Shown here: piece by piece, positions 10,156 to 11,937 of the stretch | How positions within the stretch are numbered: the stretch's first letter is position 1 | Layout of the letters: every line of letters starts with the position of its first letter | Source of the DNA: Chromatiales bacterium | GTDB taxonomy: Bacteria > Pseudomonadota > Gammaproteobacteria > Thiohalomonadales > Thiohalomonadaceae | Direction of reading: 5' to 3' | Length of the DNA stretch: 11,937 bases | NCBI GenBank assembly: GCA_029864785.1 | Contig: JAOTST010000010.1 | Location: forward strand, 1-11,937 | The notes under the pieces: generated by a model | Told to the model about the DNA's origin: nothing | Seen by the model: only the letters and a program-made list of their open reading frames with translations | Database searches by the model: none | Translations under genes and position numbers: made by a program

Positions 10156-10175
10156 CCACTAATAACAGTTATTAA
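10149..10175. repeat. Inverted repeat in the dnaN/dnaA gap
   Basis: TTAATAAC (10149-10156) is mirrored by GTTATTAA (10168-10175) across 11 bp, and nested AATAAC-A-GTTATT (10161-10173) is itself palindromic. A separate perfect palindrome TAGTTAACTA follows at 10191-10200. The left arm overlaps the degenerate DnaA box. These may be protein-binding sites in the origin; AT-rich DNA also gives such symmetry by chance. Confidence 0.4.
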
Positions 10176-10233
10176 TCCTTTATTATCAACTAGTTAACTA
10201 CTTTATAAACAACCTTAAATACTGCTTATGACC

Positions 10234-10242
10234 TGTGGATAA
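10234..10242 (-). promoter_or_regulatory. DnaA box, perfect consensus
   Basis: TGTGGATAA on the plus strand, that is TTATCCACA on the minus strand, an exact match to the high-affinity DnaA box. It is one arm of a 9-bp inverted repeat (10233-10241 with 10281-10289). Confidence 0.85.
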
Positions 10243-10279
10243 CTTGTATATAAAAGAGGCCATTTTTTGATTATATAAT

Positions 10280-10288
10280 CTATCCACA
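10280..10288 (+). promoter_or_regulatory. DnaA box, one mismatch
   Basis: CTATCCACA differs from TTATCCACA only at the first base. It lies 12 bp beyond the dnaA stop and faces away from the box at 10234-10242. Confidence 0.7.
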
Positions 10289-10299
10289 GCTTTCTCATA

Positions 10300-11627
10300 T
10301 CATGTTGTAATTATTCTTAACAGATTAGCATAATCTTCGTCGATCATGGGATCTGACTCTCTCAATTCTTTGATTTTTCTACAGGCATAGAGAACGGTGG
10401 TGTGATCTCTACCACCAAAGGAATCACCAATTTCAGGAAGGCTATGATTGGTTAGCTCTTTAGTTAGAGCCATTGCGATCTGTCTGGGCCGTGCAATAGA
10501 GCGAGATTTCTTTTTAGAGAGAAGCTCAGCTACGCGTAATTTATAATATTCAGCAACCCCCTTCTGAATATTTTCAGTCGTAACTTGTTTGGCCTGAATA
10601 GCCAGATGGTCACGTAGAGCCTCTTTGGCAAAATCTAGAGTAATAGCCTCTCCTCGAAACTGGGCATTGGCATTAACTCTACTTAACGCGCCCTCCAGTT
10701 CACGAATATTTGAACGTACATTATTGGCTATAAAGAAGGCCACATCTTCTGGTAGATGAAAATTAGATTGGTTGGCTTTACCATGGAGAATAGCAACACG
10801 GGTCTCTAGTTCAGGGGGATCAATCGATACAGTCAGGCCCCAGCCAAGGCGAGATTTAAGGCGTTCTTCCAAGTTTTTCACCCCTTTGGGGAAGGTATCA
10901 CAGGTAAGGATAATCTGTTTTTGACCTTCAAGTAGGGCGTTAAATGTGTGAAAAAACTCCTCTTGGGAACGCTCTTTACCGGCAAAAAATTGAATATCAT
11001 CAATAAGAAGCGCATCAAGAGAGCGATAAAACATCTTAAATTCATTCATCTTATTGTGTTGTAACGCTTTAATCATATCGGCTACAAAGCGCTCAGAGTG
11101 TAGATAAACAACCTTAGCCTGAGGGTTTTCATTCTTTATTGAGTGACCAATAGCGTGCATTAAGTGGGTTTTACCCAATCCAACACCACCATATATAAAG
11201 AATGGGTTATAGGCATTTCCCGGATTTTGAGCAACTTGTAGTGCTGCAGCCCGAGCCAACTGGTTAGATTTGCCTTCAACAAATTGATCAAACGTATAGT
11301 GATTAATAAGACTGCTTCGATAGGAGTTAGATTGCTGAATTTCCGCAGGTGGCTGATGTGGTTGCTTTTGAGAAGGTATTTTTTTTAGGTTGCCTACAAT
11401 GAAATGAACTTGAGTAAAATTACCTGAGGTAACTTGATCCAGAGATCTTTCAATATCAGCCCGGTATTTAGAGACAACCTGATCCTTAACAATAGGGTTA
11501 GGGGCGTAAATATTTAAAATAGAGTTGCTAATCTCTGCTTGTAAGGGGCAATAAGAAAACTGAACTGTTGAGGTTCTATGGTCTTTTTAAGCTTTTCCTG
11601 GCACTGTTTCCAAATATTATCAGACAT
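10300..11627 (-). CDS. dnaA: Chromosomal replication initiator DnaA (frame broken once in this sequence)
   Basis: The AAA+ initiator that binds DnaA boxes, opens the origin and recruits DnaB helicase. Translation from ATG 11627 gives a clear domain I start, [15 protein letters not shown]...[10 protein letters not shown], then leaves the DnaA frame at a C4 run (plus-strand G4, 11545-11548) and stops at 11514-11516. The homology resumes at once one frame over as [16 protein letters not shown] and continues to the TGA at 10300-10302. Joined, this gives about 442 residues, normal for the family. Domain III shows Walker A GGVGLGKT (about 147-154), Walker B LLIDDIQ (about 207-213), sensor I LTCD, arginine-finger region KSRLGWGL and sensor [12 protein letters not shown]. 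Domain IV has the DNA-binding signature GGRDHTTV (about 405-412). The ribosome-binding site GGAGA is some 14 nt from the ATG. The longest unbroken piece with a usable start begins at TTG 11259 and lacks domains I-II, so it is not a likely natural product. Confidence 0.9.
11545..11548 (-). other. dnaA: Single-base frameshift site in dnaA
   Basis: On the coding strand the sequence reads ATT GCC CCT TAC in the upstream frame (I-A-P-Y), whereas homology requires ATT GCC CCN TTA CAA (I-A-P-L-Q). One C is missing from the run, or the ribosome must step back one base from CCT to CCC. A sequencing or assembly indel is the simplest reading, followed by a real mutation. A programmed shift is possible but has no precedent that I know of in dnaA. 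Confidence 0.85.
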
Positions 11628-11712
11628 TAAATTTAGAGAGATCTCCGGTCTGCTGAAGCAGGATAGTTGAAGCGGTGAACAGGGAGAAAGTGATCCTGTT
11701 AGAGAGCGGCAG

Positions 11713-11741
11713 ATTCTACATCCCTTTAAAAAAGTTATCCA
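11713..11741 (-). promoter_or_regulatory. dnaA promoter
   Basis: On the minus strand a -35-like TGGATA (11736-11741, 4 of 6 to TTGACA) is followed at exactly 17 bp by a -10 TAGAAT (11713-11718, 5 of 6). Transcription would start near 11706, giving an approximately 79-nt leader. The -35 lies wholly within the DnaA box at 11735-11743, the classic arrangement for self-repression by DnaA. Confidence 0.6.
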
Positions 11742-11743
11742 CA
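11735..11743 (+). promoter_or_regulatory. DnaA box, perfect consensus, over the dnaA -35
   Basis: TTATCCACA, an exact consensus box. With the two boxes in the dnaN/dnaA gap it shares the 9-mer TATCCACAG. Bound DnaA here would block RNA polymerase at the dnaA promoter. Confidence 0.85.
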
Positions 11744-11799
11744 GGCCATTTGGTGGATATTGGGGGTCATCACTAATATGTAAAAAAGATAGAATCTAT

Positions 11800-11829
11800 T
11801 TGACTTGAAGGGGGTGTTTCTCGTAGAAT
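11800..11829 (+). promoter_or_regulatory. rpmH promoter
   Basis: TTGACT (11800-11805, 5 of 6) and TAGAAT (11824-11829, 5 of 6) are separated by 18 bp, giving a start near 11836 and a leader of about 33 nt before rpmH. An 11-bp inverted repeat ATAGA-A-TCTAT (11789-11799) abuts the -35. A strong promoter is expected for a ribosomal protein gene. Confidence 0.75.
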
Positions 11830-11868
11830 TCGCCGTTTTCCCGAATACCAACACATTGGATTTTAGCA

Positions 11869-11937
11869 ATGAAAAGAACTTTTCAGCCAAGTAACCTCAA
11901 GCGTGCAAGAACTCACGGTTTCCGTGCAAGAATGAGC
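11869..11937 (+). CDS. rpmH: 50S ribosomal protein L34, N-terminal part
   Basis: The 23 visible residues, starting [22 protein letters not shown], are the invariant basic N terminus of L34, a roughly 44-residue protein of the large ribosomal subunit. The frame is open at the window end, so the gene continues to the right. The ATG at 11869 is preceded by TTGGA. Divergence from dnaA is the standard gammaproteobacterial arrangement; rnpA and yidC usually follow. Confidence 0.95.
   Translation, partial: MKRTFQPSNLKRARTHGFRARMS

Larger units (their letters stand above)
10083..10299. other. dnaN/dnaA intergenic region, candidate oriC unwinding region
   Basis: A 217-bp non-coding, very AT-rich gap. 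From the dnaN side it holds an AT-rich block (10083-10127), TAG repeats (10128-10142), GGGG (10143-10146), a degenerate DnaA box TGTTAATAA (10147-10155), palindromic sequence (10149-10200), then two DnaA boxes in opposite orientation (10234-10242 and 10280-10288). The order DnaA box, G-rich spacer, DnaA-trio, AT-rich DNA matches the basal unwinding arrangement described for Bacillus subtilis, which sits in the same intergenic gap. That this is the functional origin is an inference; the dnaA/rpmH gap is the other candidate but shows only one good box. Confidence 0.6.
11628..11868. promoter_or_regulatory. Divergent dnaA / rpmH control region
   Basis: A 241-bp non-coding gap between the diverging dnaA and rpmH starts. 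It holds a dnaA promoter overlapped by a perfect DnaA box, a GTGGATA half-match (11753-11759) facing that box, and a strong rpmH promoter. In Pseudomonas this gap is the chromosomal origin; here only one full-consensus box is visible, so an origin role is less convincing. The dnaA leader can form a small hairpin, AACAGG (11678-11683) with CCTGTT (11695-11700). Confidence 0.65.

Noticed and set aside
10300..11259. A short DnaA beginning at TTG 11259
   Set aside because: This would delete domains I-II; conserved DnaA coding continues upstream in the same frame and into the adjacent frame up to ATG 11627, so the true gene is longer and frameshifted.
11379..11386. T8/A8 run in dnaA as a slippage site
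   Set aside because: The frame is correct on both sides of it (GNLKKIPSQ), so it does not account for the break at 11545-11548.
11789..11799. Inverted repeat ATAGA-A-TCTAT as an operator of rpmH
   Set aside because: It is too short and AT-rich to tell from chance, and no regulator is suggested by context.

Overview
This window is a slice of gammaproteobacterial chromosome around the replication-initiation locus. Read right to left it holds rpmH (diverging rightwards, cut by the window end), then the leftward run dnaA, dnaN, recF, gyrB. Beyond these lies a rightward operon converging on gyrB: glyQ, glyS, a MazG-like pyrophosphohydrolase gene, gmhB and a plsC-type acyltransferase gene. The same neighbourhood (rpmH-dnaA-dnaN-recF-gyrB-acyltransferase-gmhB-glyS-glyQ) is familiar from Pseudomonas. 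The two-subunit glycyl-tRNA synthetase, the roughly 800-residue GyrB with the proteobacterial insert, and the LPS genes (wzz, gmhB) fit a Gram-negative gammaproteobacterium. I cannot name the species.

Layout. 1-605: C-terminal part of a Wzz polysaccharide chain-length regulator, entering from the left edge. 606-666: glyQ promoter region. 667-5304: five-gene operon with ATGA overlaps at glyQ/glyS and glyS/mazG and tight spacing afterwards. 5331-5363: strong hairpin serving as a shared terminator for the convergent plsC and gyrB. 5390-10082: gyrB, recF and dnaN on the minus strand with short gaps. 10083-10299: AT-rich dnaN/dnaA gap with DnaA boxes and a TAG-repeat element, the best candidate for the unwinding part of oriC. 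10300-11627: dnaA, whose reading frame is broken once near its 5' end in this sequence. 11628-11868: divergent dnaA/rpmH control region with one perfect DnaA box. 11869-11937: start of rpmH.

How it works together. DnaA, the sliding clamp (DnaN), RecF and GyrB form the initiation, replication and repair block. Two perfect 16-bp parS centromere sites lie inside the recF coding sequence, 630 bp apart, so the origin region also carries the ParB loading sites used in segregation. The rightward operon combines translation (GlyRS), a probable nucleotide house-cleaning enzyme, LPS core heptose synthesis and phospholipid synthesis.

The points most worth checking are the one-base frameshift in dnaA, the parS pair embedded in recF in the same codon frame, and the DnaA-trio-like origin element. 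The genes are otherwise ordinary core genes. I found no mobile element, CRISPR array, tRNA or defence system, and no clearly new multi-gene system.
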